DNA of 64,000 nt from Tanypteryx hageni (Eukaryota; Arthropoda; Insecta; Odonata; Petaluridae), in assembly GCA_028673005.1 (NCBI GenBank), contig CM054113.1:69731850-69795849 (forward strand), read 5' to 3'. Of the stretch, positions 32,401-43,620 are shown piece after piece. The stretch's first letter is position 1. The number at the start of each line of letters is the position of its first letter. The translations under genes were made by a program, and so were the position numbers. The notes under the pieces were generated by a model. It saw nothing but the letters and a program-made list of their open reading frames with translations. It was not told where the DNA came from and did no database searches.

Positions 32401-34025
32401 TGTCCGCTACCGTGTTTTGTCTCTTTCTTCGGGAGGGTTTTTTTTCGGAAGGTGGAAAGAGGGGATCGACATCCCGCCTTTTTCCCCGGGCACACTACCA
32501 GTCTTTTCCTCCGGACACCACCTACACGAACCTCTCCAGAGAGCGTGCGTGTGTGCGTCCGACATCGGTCGTCCCTCACAAGATCGAAGGAGGGCGGTGT
32601 GAGCGATCCCGGAGCTAGAGAAGGGCAGGACACTATCTATATAAACGCACGGAAGGATTTTTTAAAATAATCCCCGCTCCCGTCCGCTCGCCAAGTTTTT
32701 AAAAAGAAACGCGAAAATAATAAAATAAAAAGGAAAAAAATCTTGGCCGATCGGAAGAAAAAATAAAGGGATCTCGTTTATTTTTTTCAAATTCGAAAAA
32801 TAAAAGAATGAGTGTGTTATTATTGAGGGATGTGAGCTGGCGGAAAAAAGATTTACTTCTACGCTACGTGATCTGACTGTCGCGTAGAGAGAGAGAGAGA
32901 GAGAGAGAGGGGGATAAGAGGGGTAATAATAAATACAAATAAGAGGAAAGGTTCGGGCGGGAGATTCTTGTTTTTCTTCTTGTTTGAAGGCGGAAAGGTA
33001 TATAGGTGGAAAGGAGGAAGGACGAGAAAGAGGAGAGGGGAGGAAGGGAGCGGGAGAGGGGAGGAAGGCAGGAGAAGAAGTATCTGGGAACCCGCCCGCG
33101 GTATCAGTATCCTCGCGAAAATCGCTTCGCACGAAGGACGAAGCGGTCCTCCTGCTTTGCATAACTGTTCTTCGCTCAAACTATCTCAATAATAGTTCCG
33201 CTTTCTCGGGGTTATTTTCTCGATTTTTTTTAAAGGTTAACACCCCTCCAAACCCCGCCGCCCTCGGTGTTCCTTTGTGGAAGAAAACCCCAACGAGGAG
33301 ATTGATGGTTGCGCGGGGAAAAATACATATGATACGGAGAAAAAAATCCGCTAATTCGACGCCGGAGGCGAGATTTTTTTTCATCATCATCATCGACTAG
33401 CCTGTTTTTTTCCTCTCTTACGAGCGGGCGAGGCGCGTGGTTGGCCGCGATATAGATCCGGATAATCTCGCGATAAAGAAATTTTGGGGAGGAAAAAATA
33501 AAGAACTTTTCGTCGCCTCTCCCCCGAGGAAGAGGACTCAATCAAAAGAAGAACATCGTACGCGTGGAAGAGGTGAAGAGTTTTTATTATTATTTTTTTG
33601 GAGTCGGATTAAACCCGTGTTTTCGATGCGAGGGAGTGCGAGTGAGACGGTTGGAAGAGAGTGAGGTAGAGAGAGGGAAGGAAGGAGAGTGAAAGAGGCG
33701 CCCCCACTTTTACCCATAAACCCCTGCGCTTTACCCTCTACGGCTAGGAGGACTCTCCGCTCTCCAGTCAGTCCCCGATCGTCCGTCCAGTTGACGAGAA
33801 TCGGCGATTCGTCGTTTCTCTCACTCTCCGAGATCTGCGCAAGACAATCCTCCTCCCTACCCTCCCCCCTTCGGCCCTCTTCCGCCCCCCTCTCTCTGCG
33901 CCTGCCTGCCCTCTCAGCGGCGGCTATATTTTTTTATTCCTAGCGGGAATCCCTTTTCCTGCTTCTCGCTCGCTCGCGCCCATCGCATCCACCCACGTCC
34001 CCTGTATCCCCCATTTCGATTCGAG
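29500..34025 (+). promoter_or_regulatory. CpG- and pyrimidine-rich gene 5' region
   Basis: From about 29.5 to 30.6 kb the plus strand is dominated by CT runs. From 30.6 to 34.0 kb CpG is frequent (for example 31080-31160 and 31400-31500), in contrast to the AT-rich surroundings. This block ends at the first coding exon (34026). It plausibly holds the promoter and 5' untranslated exons. Candidate core signals are weak: TCAGTC at about 33768 resembles the arthropod initiator, and TATATTTTTTTATT at 33924-33937 resembles a TATA element. The many open frames of 60-166 codons on both strands overlap heavily and look like products of high-CpG, low-complexity composition rather than genes. Confidence 0.5.
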
Positions 34026-34221
34026 ATGTCGCCGAAGCCGGAGCTCCTCGTCTACCGCCCCTCACCGGCATCGACGCCCGGCTTCATCTCGTCCGCCGTG
34101 GTGTTGCTGTGTTTCCTGGGCGCGGTCCCTTTCTCGTCCGGACCGGCGCCTGCGTTAGCGAGGCAGAAATCACCTCTTCTAGGAGACGGAGAGTTCATCA
34201 GACGGCCGCTCAGATCTGCCG
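34026..34221 (+). CDS. First coding exon of a secreted or membrane protein (family unknown)
   Basis: ATG at 34026 has a purine at -3 (GAGATG). The exon encodes 65 codons plus one base, so the intron is in phase 1. Residues about 18-38 include the hydrophobic stretch FISSAVVLLCFLGAV, preceded by MSPKPELLVYRP. This is a long signal peptide or signal anchor, followed by small residues (SSGPAPALA) suitable for cleavage. The remainder, RQKSPLLGDGEFIRRPLRSA, would be the start of the mature extracellular part. The donor GTGAGT follows at once. GC-rich third positions set it apart from the flanks. A phase 1 intron after a signal peptide is common in extracellular multidomain proteins. Without the rest of the gene the product cannot be named. 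Without splicing the frame stops at 34359-34361. Confidence 0.6.
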
Positions 34222-34227
34222 GTGAGT
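34222..34227 (+). other. Candidate splice donor
   Basis: CCG|GTGAGT matches the eukaryotic 5' splice consensus closely. It sets the 3' border of the coding exon at 34221. No paired acceptor with coding sequence was recognised within the window, implying an intron of more than 29 kb if the exon is real. Confidence 0.6.
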
Positions 34228-35680
34228 TTTTTGTTGTTTTTTTGTGTCGGTATTCGTCGCGTTCGGCGGCCTCTTTTTTTGTTTGCTATCACCGTTCGTG
34301 TTCGACGACCCCCGTGTTTTTTTGTGCGTGTTGCGAGGTGTGGTGTGTGCTGAGGAAGTGATTCTATGAGTCGAGAGTTTCCGAGCAAGTTTCTGACGTA
34401 TTTTCCCGCGTTGAAGTTGCAACTTGTTTCATCGTTACGGTGGACTCGAGGCGCCGGCCAAGATTCATCATTGTATGTTTATGTCGTGTGAATTGTAGAT
34501 CTCGTCTGCTTTGTTGTTTTTGCGGAAATTTCGGGCGGGATAAGGAATATTAAATCGAATTGCTATCGGCGTGTAGATTTTTTTTTTGAACTCTGATTCG
34601 ACGAAAGTTAATTTAAAGAAAATATAGATGCTGTTACCTTTGAGTCTTACTTCGCGTTTTGTTGCAAAAGCTATGGAGTAAATGAGATGGACCTGCTTAA
34701 GAATACAATTTATTTAAATTTTAGACTTCAAGAAAAGTGACTATAGGATAAAGTGAACCCGTCACCTTAGTGAAGTACCGAGATGGAAATCCAGAGATGT
34801 TCATAGTCATTTATTATTACATTTTATAGCGAGGGCCGTTGTGTAGTGGAGTGAGGCAGTCTGAATAACGTTAGGGAAGTCGTCGTTATAAAAGCTATCA
34901 TTCACTCTGTTTATTTATTTCTCGAGGTGAATAAACAGGTTCAAGGCGAAAATCGGTTAACAAGTGCTTTATCACGCATTATCATGTTAAATAAGATTGC
35001 CGGAGGGAGTGATGGAATGGCCGACCATAGTTCGCCCGCATACTTCTGTGGTCTTCGGTGCATCGCGTGGAAAAAAAGCGCGGTAAACCGGCTGTCGTAG
35101 TAACCGGCGAGAGCGTTTTTCCGTCGTCGCAGAATTTACCACGTCGTTTCGAGCCGAGTGTAATTCCGCCCGAACTTTCGTAAAAAAATTCACGTCCTTT
35201 CGGGCTTTGTGATGTTTTAGCACCTCGTTGAGTCAAGAAAAATCTGTCGAAATCGGCACAGTGGGACGGCGGAAGCCTTGAAAAAGAAACGAACCCGCCA
35301 CTAACCGAGTAACGGTAAAAAAAAAATCCGTGCACGCGGATACCGTCGATATTTGACGCAATAATGTCGCAGCCTTGAAGTCTTTAAAACACTTCACGTT
35401 TTATCGTGATCGCTGCGCAAAAGAGCGGTTTCCCTCCGTCTGGACGCGGAAAATCCGCAAGGGGAAACGTCGCGCCTGGATTCGCGACGCGGGAGACGCT
35501 CCTAGTCTTCTTCGCCGTGTGCGGATTTCCTCATTCTGTCGAGCGGCAGGTCCGTAATTGATAGCGCGCTTCCATATCTTTTTTGCGAAAACTTGTTTTT
35601 TTATTTGCACCGTGAAATTGGATCATTGTTATTTTTTATTTGAACTTCACGAACGTTTTAGCCGAGTTCTTGATTAGAAT
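34228..35680. other. Probable start of intron 1
   Basis: GC and CpG content fall gradually from 34.2 to 36 kb. Minus-strand frames at 34982-35335 and 35401-35610 overlap one another and have no recognisable content. Nothing else is supported. Confidence 0.4.
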
Positions 35681-35682
35681 CT

Positions 35683-35735
35683 CACACCGGTGATGATGGC
35701 CACTTTGTGGTCGAAATGCGCGTCAGTTTTCCCTG
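35683..35735 (+). repeat. Hammerhead-like hairpin motif, C3 changed
   Basis: TGATGA (35691-35696), T, stem GGCCAC/GTGGTC (one G-U) with loop TTT, GAAA (35713-35716), then TGCGCGTC. The cytosine expected before TGATGA is G, which would disrupt a hammerhead core. Downstream GTC would fit the usual cleavage triplet. This is the best-paired stem II among the copies, but probably not a working ribozyme. Confidence 0.5.
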
Positions 35736-35739
35736 TCAT

Positions 35740-37200
35740 TTTGATGGCGGTTTGAAAAACCGGTGGTATCGCCACATCATTTTAGCCATACGGTGGGTTC
35801 GATAATTTCCTATTGGTTTTCCTCGAAACGTTGAATTAATGATAGTGATCCGGTTTTGCGTTATATTCTCTACGTTTTCGGTTAATTTAGAGTTATTTTA
35901 TGCGAAGCTTAATTACGCTCTAAAATATTAAAATATCTGTGCGTTTTGAAATAATTGTTCCCGATTTTCATTAATTTGATTGTTTGAAGTGGTTCAAACG
36001 GCGTAAATTTTTGTGTCGCTACCGGTGTTTGTAGGAAGTTTTCACACGAGTCTACCTATAATTCGGACAACGCTATTTACATATTCGATTTTGGATTTTA
36101 AAAGTATCGTAAGATCCCGCTTAAGGATAAAAAAAATGAATGACAACCTCCGGCCAGAGTCTCGTTAATTATGTAGAGACAATTATCTCTCGTAGTATTA
36201 TTTCCTCTCAGTCCCTATAGAATTATTACCTGAAATACGACGATAAAAATTGCCTTACTAGAATACACGGTTCGTCAGTGTGTCACACCCGTTTCGAGAG
36301 CTGTTCTCTCCGATAGTCGATAAGATTACGTTTCCCCTCATGCAGGAGTCCCTTACCTCGCCGCTCATTTCCTGAAATAAATCCCTGTCACTTAGCAACA
36401 ATAGACCGAGATAAGGGAGACGTAAACTTATCATTATTTTTAGTTACGACTTAGAGATACCTATCTAGAGCGGGATTGAAGGGTTTTGTCCGCATTTTGT
36501 AATTAAGCGACGAGCTCGTTCACGTCATCCAGATAAATGAGGCGGTTTCGTTTCTCGTTATTCCTTCCAGTTTCGTGAAGGTCTTTTAAGAAATTTATCA
36601 GTTCTTGCGAATTCATTTAGCGGGAGTAGTCTTTCAAGGTCCTTTCGAGTAATCCTACAGTTGTAATGATTCAGATGGTATGCACGTACGGATATGTCAG
36701 CAGTATTTTCGAGCAGTTTCGTCCTCGTAACTAACATCACATCACGTGTCTTCTTGTGCCAAAAATGTCACGTGACGAATATTTTTAATAAAAATCGATC
36801 ATCCACAATACTTATCTCTATCACGGTTTTGATTCCCGTCATAATGCCAGTTCTAAGATTCGTTTTTAAAATTGCACATTATTAAATCATGCCATTCGTG
36901 TTCATGAAGTAACAGGAAGGGTTTTTCACTTATTTTTGTTTCGATAAATAGGTAATAATATTACACGTCACTTTCAATTTCTTGCGCTATTTTGAGAGAA
37001 TTCGTCCATGATGAAACTATAGCCGTAAGGTGATAACGATCAAGCTCTTATTATTTTTTAGGAAACCAAATTATTGTGCGTGTATTTCACTAGTTTTCGC
37101 ATTGACGTCGAAGCTGGAGGAAAAAATCGGAAAGTATAAGGACACACACGCACACCACCCATACACACACACAGATATATTGTATACATATATACAAACG
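35740..37200. other. Intronic or intergenic DNA; paired E-box-like sites
   Basis: No exon is recognised. Two CACGTG sites lie close together near 36743 (ATCACGTGTC) and 36768 (GTCACGTGAC), the second a perfect 10-bp palindrome. They might bind bHLH factors, but this is only a motif observation. Confidence 0.3.
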
Positions 37201-37201
37201 C

Positions 37202-37202
<1 letters not shown>

Positions 37203-37252
<50 letters not shown>
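37203..37252. repeat. Compound (GT)n(TA)n microsatellite
   Basis: About five GT units run directly into 20 TA units. Further CA-rich repeats lie at 37141-37170. The open frames across it are repeat translation. Confidence 0.95.
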
Positions 37253-37255
<3 letters not shown>

Positions 37256-37259
37256 AATG

Positions 37260-38740
37260 GAAATTATACCCCAAATTATGCATTCATTTGGATAGGAGAT
37301 AATCACCTATTCATGCCCGGCAAAATTTTTAAATAAACAGCACAGTTATGAAAGGCGAGAGAATTATTTTTACCAGCTTCTCACGTATTAACTAACAAGA
37401 TTGGCAGGAATGCGGTTGGGGGAAGTCGGAACGAGAGAAAGAGAGAGGTACAGCCCCCAAAAGGAGATAATTCGGGTGTGTCGTGGTCTTTTTTTATTTC
37501 ATCGCTCGGGAAGCGAGAGTCTGCCAATCAAATTCCGTGTTGAGGCCGTGACGCAGGTTGGTCTAGGGGAGGAAGGGGGGAAGAAGAGGACCCTCGAGGT
37601 CCGATTTTATAAGCGTGTCGACCTCACACCAAAAAGACAGGTAACCATAGTGATGGAATGCCACATCCTGAGAGAGGAGGAAAAAAACGTCTGCGAACAC
37701 ACACACGCACTTCCTAACTCTTAAAATATTTATGTTTTAACGATCTTCATCATAGGCGAAAGAGGGAATATGAGATGCGTCATTTCCTTTTTTATATCGG
37801 AGGAAATAAGATGTGTTTTTTTAGCGTTGTCGTATTTCATTTCATCATTTTTCACGTCCAATTTCATCCTGGATTTATGAATTGAGCCTGTTTTTTCATC
37901 CAATATGTTGCTCGCGAGGAAACCATGAAGGTGGGTTGATATAGTTATATTGGTATATATGCGTTGAGTATATTTACATTCTTGGAGGAATTAAAAACCA
38001 GTGGAAAATAAATAAACGCTGATTGTTTCATGTGCATCCTTCGAACCATGACATAATTCCAAAGTCATCGCCGAATAGATTTTAAGTTTACCAAATTCCA
38101 TCAAGATTTGCTTCGCTTACAATTGATTTGAGCATTTATTTAGGTTGCTTCGGCTCCGTATTCTAAAAATAACCGTACGTTGCGTAATTAAAAAAATAAT
38201 AAATTATTTTTTATCGACGGTGGGAATGGACGTCGCCTCATAATTGCGTAATTGCTCAAGAATAAATAAATTGCCATGCTCAACCAGGGCATCTGCTAGA
38301 TCAGAATAGGAAATGATTAGTTGTCTGGAATAGATTTCGAGGAAAGGAAAAGGTTTGTCCTCGTTCTTCCTCGTGTTAGCTTTCCTCGTCTTAACTTTCC
38401 TCCTCCTTGAAGTTACGTTTTAATAGCGCCAAGTCTAGCCCATCGATCGCCACCGGGGGATCTCGGGCCCCAACCCCTCCCTTTCTCTCCCCCTCTCCTT
38501 CGCTACTATCTTCTGTCTCTCGCAAAATGACCCTCATCACAAGCAAGATTCGCACCTATTTTTCATAGAAGGCGGTAACTAGGCTTCATCCTATGAAAAA
38601 ATAAACTATTACAAAATATCTTCAAAAGGATACAGATTTTAGTATGTAAAAAGGAAATGGATAACATTTTATTCAAAAAATAGAGTAAAAAAGACATTTT
38701 TTTCGGTGTTATTTTTTATTAATTTTATCTAGGTGTTCTG
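37260..38740. other. No gene recognised
   Basis: Includes a GA-rich patch (37430-37680) with a 107-codon frame of no recognisable content. AT-rich remainder. A CT-rich stretch begins at 38465. Confidence 0.4.
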
Positions 38741-38805
38741 AAATTTTGGGGGGGGGGGAGATAATTCCCCATCTTTTAGCCCCCCTGGATCCGCCCGTTG
38801 CACAA
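38741..38805. mobile_element. hAT-like right terminus fragment
   Basis: A G-run followed by AGATAATTCCCCATC and TTAGCCCCCCTGGATCCG-CCCGTTG resembles, in reverse complement, the CAGGGGCGGATCCAGGGGG type of hAT end. The partner end was not found. Confidence 0.35.
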
Positions 38806-39727
38806 AACCACACTTTTCCGATTTGGAAAAACACCGTCGTTTATTGTCCCGCGGGAGTGAAAATTGAATTGGGAGGGGCTGTACCCCAACTGCCTTTCGT
38901 AATATTTCCTGCGCGGGCGTGTGCTTTTGTGGAGGGAGAGGAGCTAGCTATCTATCTCTCTATATCTCTCTCTCTCCCCCTCTCCCACCCTCCCTCCCTC
39001 TTTCCCTTTCTCTCTCCTGGGAAGTCGCCGCGGCTGGCCCCTTTGGTCGTCGGCAGCCGCGTTGCCTCCGGGGAGGACGGCAATTAGTTGAAACGACCTC
39101 GTGGGGCCCTCGCGTGATTCCCCTGCGGAAGAGGCGTGAGCTGTCCGCTCACACCCTCCCTCCCTCGTGGTGGGGCCCGCAATTATATCTCTACGCTGCT
39201 TCTATTACACTTTAAAAGAATTTTTCACGTACCTCGCTTCGGTCTCGTTGTTCTGTCCGTCATGTTGAGGATGGCGATAACTCGAAGAGCGGTTTAAAAA
39301 GGAGACGTTTTGGATTCAAGAATTGTTTCACGCTTATATTCTCGATGAATTGTCGTCTATCCATACGTTTGACAAGAGGAATCCGCATATGGTGTATTCT
39401 AGTTACTTTGGTCATTTATTGGTACAGATCCTGGTAATGACCGCGCAAGTAATAGTTGCTGTCAACCCCGAAGACAATAAGTTAGATTGGTTTCAGATGA
39501 GATTGCCATCTCTGTAGTATTAGCGAGTCCGATGACTTGAGGAATGAGTAGGTCGGAGCGAATGCGGCCTAATTCGGGTTGCCTATTTCCCTTTCGATTG
39601 CTCAGATCTTTTAATTGGCGCATTGATCTACCATATCGATTCTTGAGATGTGAATTTTTGTCAACTTTTTCAAATCGTTAATCATTATTTTCTCCAAATC
39701 ATGTTATTTTTTTAGAAAATCCATTTA
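38806..39727. other. CpG- and CT-rich patch; no exon recognised
   Basis: Positions 38850-39180 are GC-rich with a CT-repeat centre (38955-39020). The 98-113-codon frames cross low-complexity DNA. An alternative promoter cannot be excluded, but nothing specific supports one. Confidence 0.35.
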
Positions 39728-40150
39728 TTTTTTACTTTCTCGTATACGTAGTATATAAAGTACTGTAATCGCGAAAAAATTCGACTTCGAGAATTTGACG
39801 GAAATACAGGTTTTAGGTGTTCCCAAGTTCAAAAAAGTGGTTTCCCCCATGTCGTCTTTCTGTCTGTGCACGGCCCTATCGCCTATGTGGTTCAACAAAA
39901 TCAAATGATATTTCGTATTTAGGTATATTATTATTATCCAGAATAGAAATTATACAGAGATGAACGATTTAGCGCAACAATGAAGGGTAGTTTATTATTG
40001 TTGATTTTCACAAAATGTCGATTTATTGAAAAATGGCTGTAGCGATTTTGATTAAATTTAATTCTGTTGTAGGGCTTATAATCATAAACAATACTGCATA
40101 CGCCAAATTTCTCAAAAACTAACTATATAGCGTCTAGCGACATTATAATA
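39728..40150 (+). repeat. Dispersed repeat family, copy 2
   Basis: CGTATACGTAGTATATAAAG, AAATTCGACTTCGAGAATTT, GACGGAAATACAGGTTTTAG and GTCGTCTTTCTGTCTGTGC match copy 1 at 24350-24500 in order. No coding sequence. The family is widespread enough to occur twice in 64 kb. Confidence 0.55.
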
Positions 40151-40552
40151 TATCGATTTTTATGCCCACCTCTTCCCCAGTTCTCTCAACAATCTTCGTT
40201 CAGCAATAATGCTTCAGCGACTATGTACCTTCGCCAATACGCATAATACTTGATATTTATGTATGGTTGACCTATTTATCAAGTTTTATTTTCACATATA
40301 TGAGGTAAACAATGTATTAATACCATTTACCTGCAGAAGACATTTTCTGCGGTTTTGTTGTTTTTGTAGCAGTTGAGTCTCTTCCAGTCAAGAAAGACCG
40401 GAAGCATACGTCTATTAGATAGTTAGGGCAATGTATATTGTATCAATTTTTAAAATCTTTCCTCAATGCAACGATTTGTTCCTACAAGATTTTCTTACCC
40501 ATAGCTCACATTCTCCATCTTTCCCGAATTCTTAATTCGCTGGAGCAATATA

Positions 40553-41993
40553 CAGGGTGTCATAACTTCAGGAGATGATTCTAGAGGTCATTTTGAGTGA
40601 AAAATATTATATCAATATGTGTCCGATTCTAAATGGTTACTGAATTATAGACATTTGGTTTGTAGCACACTTGAACGCGTTTGTTATCGGGAAAAAATAG
40701 TTATTTTAAAACAGACTGTATTACATTGTACAGTACATTAAACAAATTAAAAGGTGATTTAATTGTACAGTGTAGGTAGTTTAATGCTACATTAATTGTT
40801 CAAAATGCCCACCATTTTCTTGAATGCACTGTCTGGCTCGTTTGAGTGCGGAACGTGTAACCTTACTTAGAACAGCAGCGTTGTTAATGAGACTTGCAGC
40901 CGAAGTAGTTCATCTCTTGTGTTTTCTTTCCGTTCATACACAATCGTTTTTATGTGACCCAATACATAGTAATCTAGTGGAGTCAGATCGGATTAACGCG
41001 GGTGCACTCCTTTTCGTAGAGTAACATCTAATTAAATCGACAGTTCATTTTTTAAAAAATCCAGCGTAAATGTCTCCAGTCAGACGTTGCGGGAAGATGT
41101 ATGGTCCAACTAACTGTTTGTCAATGACACCATACATTTACAGAAAAAGTTGAAAGTTGAAAGTTATTTACAACTGTTCCGTGTGGATTGTCATGTGCCC
41201 ATAAATGGTTGTTTCTGGTATTGCTAATTCCATCGCGAGTAAATTGTGCTTCGTCGTTGAACATAATGTAGCGATACAAACAGGGATGTGCAGTTAACCA
41301 ACGGCAGAATTCCAATCGCCTACCCATGTCCGCAGGTTCAAGATTTTGAATCTGTTGCATATGATACGGGTATAATCCATCACTGTGTAATGTTCTCCAT
41401 ACCCTCATGCGCGGAATATTGAGGCGAGTGGAAATTCTTCGAGTACTTACTCGTGGGTTGCGCTGTACCATGTCAATGACGTTTTCCTCCTCGTTCACAT
41501 CTCGTCGTATTGGACGTTCAGCATTCAACGACACCCTCGGAAATGAACCAGTATCTCGTAAAATTTGGTGAACTCTAATAAACACACATCGAGTTGGGGA
41601 TTCTTCGTTCAGGAAATCGTTGCCGATATTCTTGAACAGTAGCATCGGCGTCTCCATTGCAAAATCCGTACACAAAGTGAATATCCTGGTACTCTTCATT
41701 CGAAAACGTAAACGGCATGTTTACTTCTGACAAGTCTGACTTGCACTGATTACTAGCCCACGCACTGTTCGTACACTAGCTTACATTAACACGTCTGCGC
41801 GCGCTCATTACAATGTAATACAATCTGTTTTAAAATACAATCTTTTTCCCGTTAACTTCAAGTGTGGTACAAATCAAATGTCCATAATTCAGTAACCATT
41901 GCGAATCGGACACATGTTGATAAAACATTTTCACTCTAAAGTACCTCTAAAATCATCTCCTGAAGTTATGACTTTAAGTCGTGGGACACCCTG
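40553..41993 (-). mobile_element. Tc1/mariner-superfamily transposon (decayed)
   Basis: A 1441-bp element flanked by TA (40551-40552 and 41994-41995), with CAGGGTGTC at one end and GACACCCTG at the other. Long inverted repeats of roughly 180 bp follow (40553-40735 and about 41808-41993): CTTCAGGAGATGATT, ATGTGTCCGATTC-like and TTCCCG(AT)TAAC blocks match in order. The left repeat lacks 15 bp present in the right one, between two GTC triplets, consistent with a microhomology deletion. The interior encodes a transposase on the minus strand. Confidence 0.9.
40787..41718 (-). pseudogene. Tc1/mariner-type transposase (frameshifted, internally deleted)
   Basis: It would cut and paste its transposon by a DDE/D mechanism. 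The start (MPFTFSNEEYQDIHFVYG) and the N-terminal helix-turn-helix region are present. A frameshift lies near 41585-41600, before FIRVHQILRDTGSF. The DNA-binding part contains NPRVSTRRISTRLNIPRMRV. The first catalytic aspartate is in FNDEAQFTRDG, followed by NNHLWAHDNPHG. After IFPQRLTGDIYAGF an internal deletion has removed the second catalytic block (usually QHDGAPAH). The third is visible as DLTPLDYYVLGH. The C-terminus (CIQENGGHFEQLM, stop at 40787-40789) is intact. Inactive. Confidence 0.88.
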
Positions 41994-42166
41994 TATACGA
42001 TATAAATAATTCGGGAAATTTCCCATATCAGCGCAAATCCAGAAAGATAAACTGTCGTATTTGATGAATATTCCCAAACTAAAACAATAAAATTGAGACA
42101 GATGAGAACGTACCTATTTGTAATTCTTTCTTCGCTTTGGATTCGGGATGGCGCCACGACTTAGAG

Positions 42167-42430
42167 TAGTGATTCTCAACCTTTTTTTCGTTGCAGCACA
42201 CATGACAGTGATGCTCGTGTGCCTGACACACTACAATGGCCGAGCTAAAAAAAAAAGCGGAACAGTGCGTAAATGAAGAGTTGAAACCTAAATATTGTTT
42301 TAATTGTTGCTAAAAATGACGCAAACAAAATTTATTTTTTTACAAGACGTTCTTAAAATTTTCGACGACACACCCCCTGGCTCTTCGCGACTACACCATT
42401 GTGTCGCGACACACCGGTTGAAAACCGCTG
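42167..42430. mobile_element. hAT miniature element (264 bp) with perfect 8-bp duplication
   Basis: ACTTAGAG occurs at 42159-42166 and again at 42431-42438. Ends: TAGTGATTCTCAACC and, reversed, CAGCGGTTTTCAACC. GTGTGCCTGACACAC and GTGTCGCGACACACC lie inside. The exact duplication shows clear hAT-type insertion. No transposase. The 100-codon frame at 42304-42606 runs out of the element and is spurious. Confidence 0.88.
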
Positions 42431-42524
42431 ACTTAGAGAATAAACCGTTCTTATTGGGAGATCAGTCAGCAGCGATAAGTCATCAGCGGAACGTGGAAAC
42501 GGACTGTCAGTTTAGAATAATTAG

Positions 42525-42690
42525 CCATGGCCGTTGCGTGGAAATCTGCCGCCTGAGGCAAAAAGACAAAATGCCGCCCCATTTCACGACACCTATGCGC
42601 AAATAGGAGGCGACACTGCTGTAATGCCGCCCGTAGAAAAGTGGCGCCTGAGGCAGTCGCTCCTCAAACTTGCCTCAAACGACGGCCCTG
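42525..42690. mobile_element. hAT-like miniature element, second type
   Basis: The right end, reversed, reads CAGGGCCGTCGTTTGAGG and the left CCATGGCCGTTGCGTGG. GCCTGAGGCA occurs inside each end. No matching 8-bp flanks are visible, so one boundary may be misplaced or the duplication has decayed. Confidence 0.5.
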
Positions 42691-42699
42691 ACTGATAAT

Positions 42700-43620
42700 C
42701 GGTATCCCGGTATCACCAGTGCGTGATATGGATTCTGCCGAACACAAAGAACATTCCTCTGGTGACCCTCGAATTGCATGGCCCATTGTGCGAACGTACT
42801 CGAAGCTTTTTTTAATCCCCGCCGAGAGATATGAGTCGACCATTAGGCGTGATTTTCAATTTTTTTTAAAGAGAAGTATGCGCATTAGTCGACCGCAGTG
42901 ACGTAACATAGGCGACGTTGCCACGGTGCACAAACCCCAGCAGATTACGGGATACACTTCGCGTAAAGGTAAAATAAATCGCTAAATATAATACCTATCC
43001 ATAAACGGACGGATTTGGACACTACCGTCTAATTCAAGGATTTTGAGCGGTGAAAGGCTTACCCGTGAAATGAACACAAACGCGTGCGAAGAGACATAAA
43101 TCCCGGCCGCGCCGCGCTACTTTTCAGTCCGGGAAAAGTGGTAAATTTCCTCGGTAAAAATCGATCATACATTGCACCGTCGGTTGATTTATCCCTTTTG
43201 CCGAAATTCGGCAAACACGCACCTTTGCAACGGACTGTTGAAATTTGCGGAAATTACCGAGCTCTTTCAAAAGGTCTCCCGAAATATTTTTTCGCAACAC
43301 TTCGTCGCGGACGATTTAGTTAGATAAATAAAAAGTTTCCATCTCTTCGTGATAGAGTCTCTAGGCATTTTACCTAGCTTGGATCGTTTTACCCCGCCCG
43401 ATTCTCTTTGTCTGGCTCTCCCACACCACCCTTTCTCTTCCCGCGCCATCTATCCCTCCTGACACATTCCCTCTCCCCTCCTCGGCGTCGCGGAGGGAGA
43501 AATTCATTAATCGGGCGAGAGGGAGACGATGACGGACGGCAAGGAAGAGAAGGGGGAAATCGTTCGACACGAATCCCTCTATTATTACGAAATAGAAAAA
43601 AAGAGAGTGAACAAATGAAA
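42700..43620. other. No gene recognised
   Basis: Moderately CpG-rich around 43080-43320. Frames of 60-80 codons lack motifs. Confidence 0.4.

Noticed and set aside
30114..33400. Dozens of 60-166-codon open frames on both strands in the CpG-rich block
   Set aside because: They overlap each other in several phases, are rich in S, P, R and L, show no domain and arise from CT-rich, stop-poor composition.
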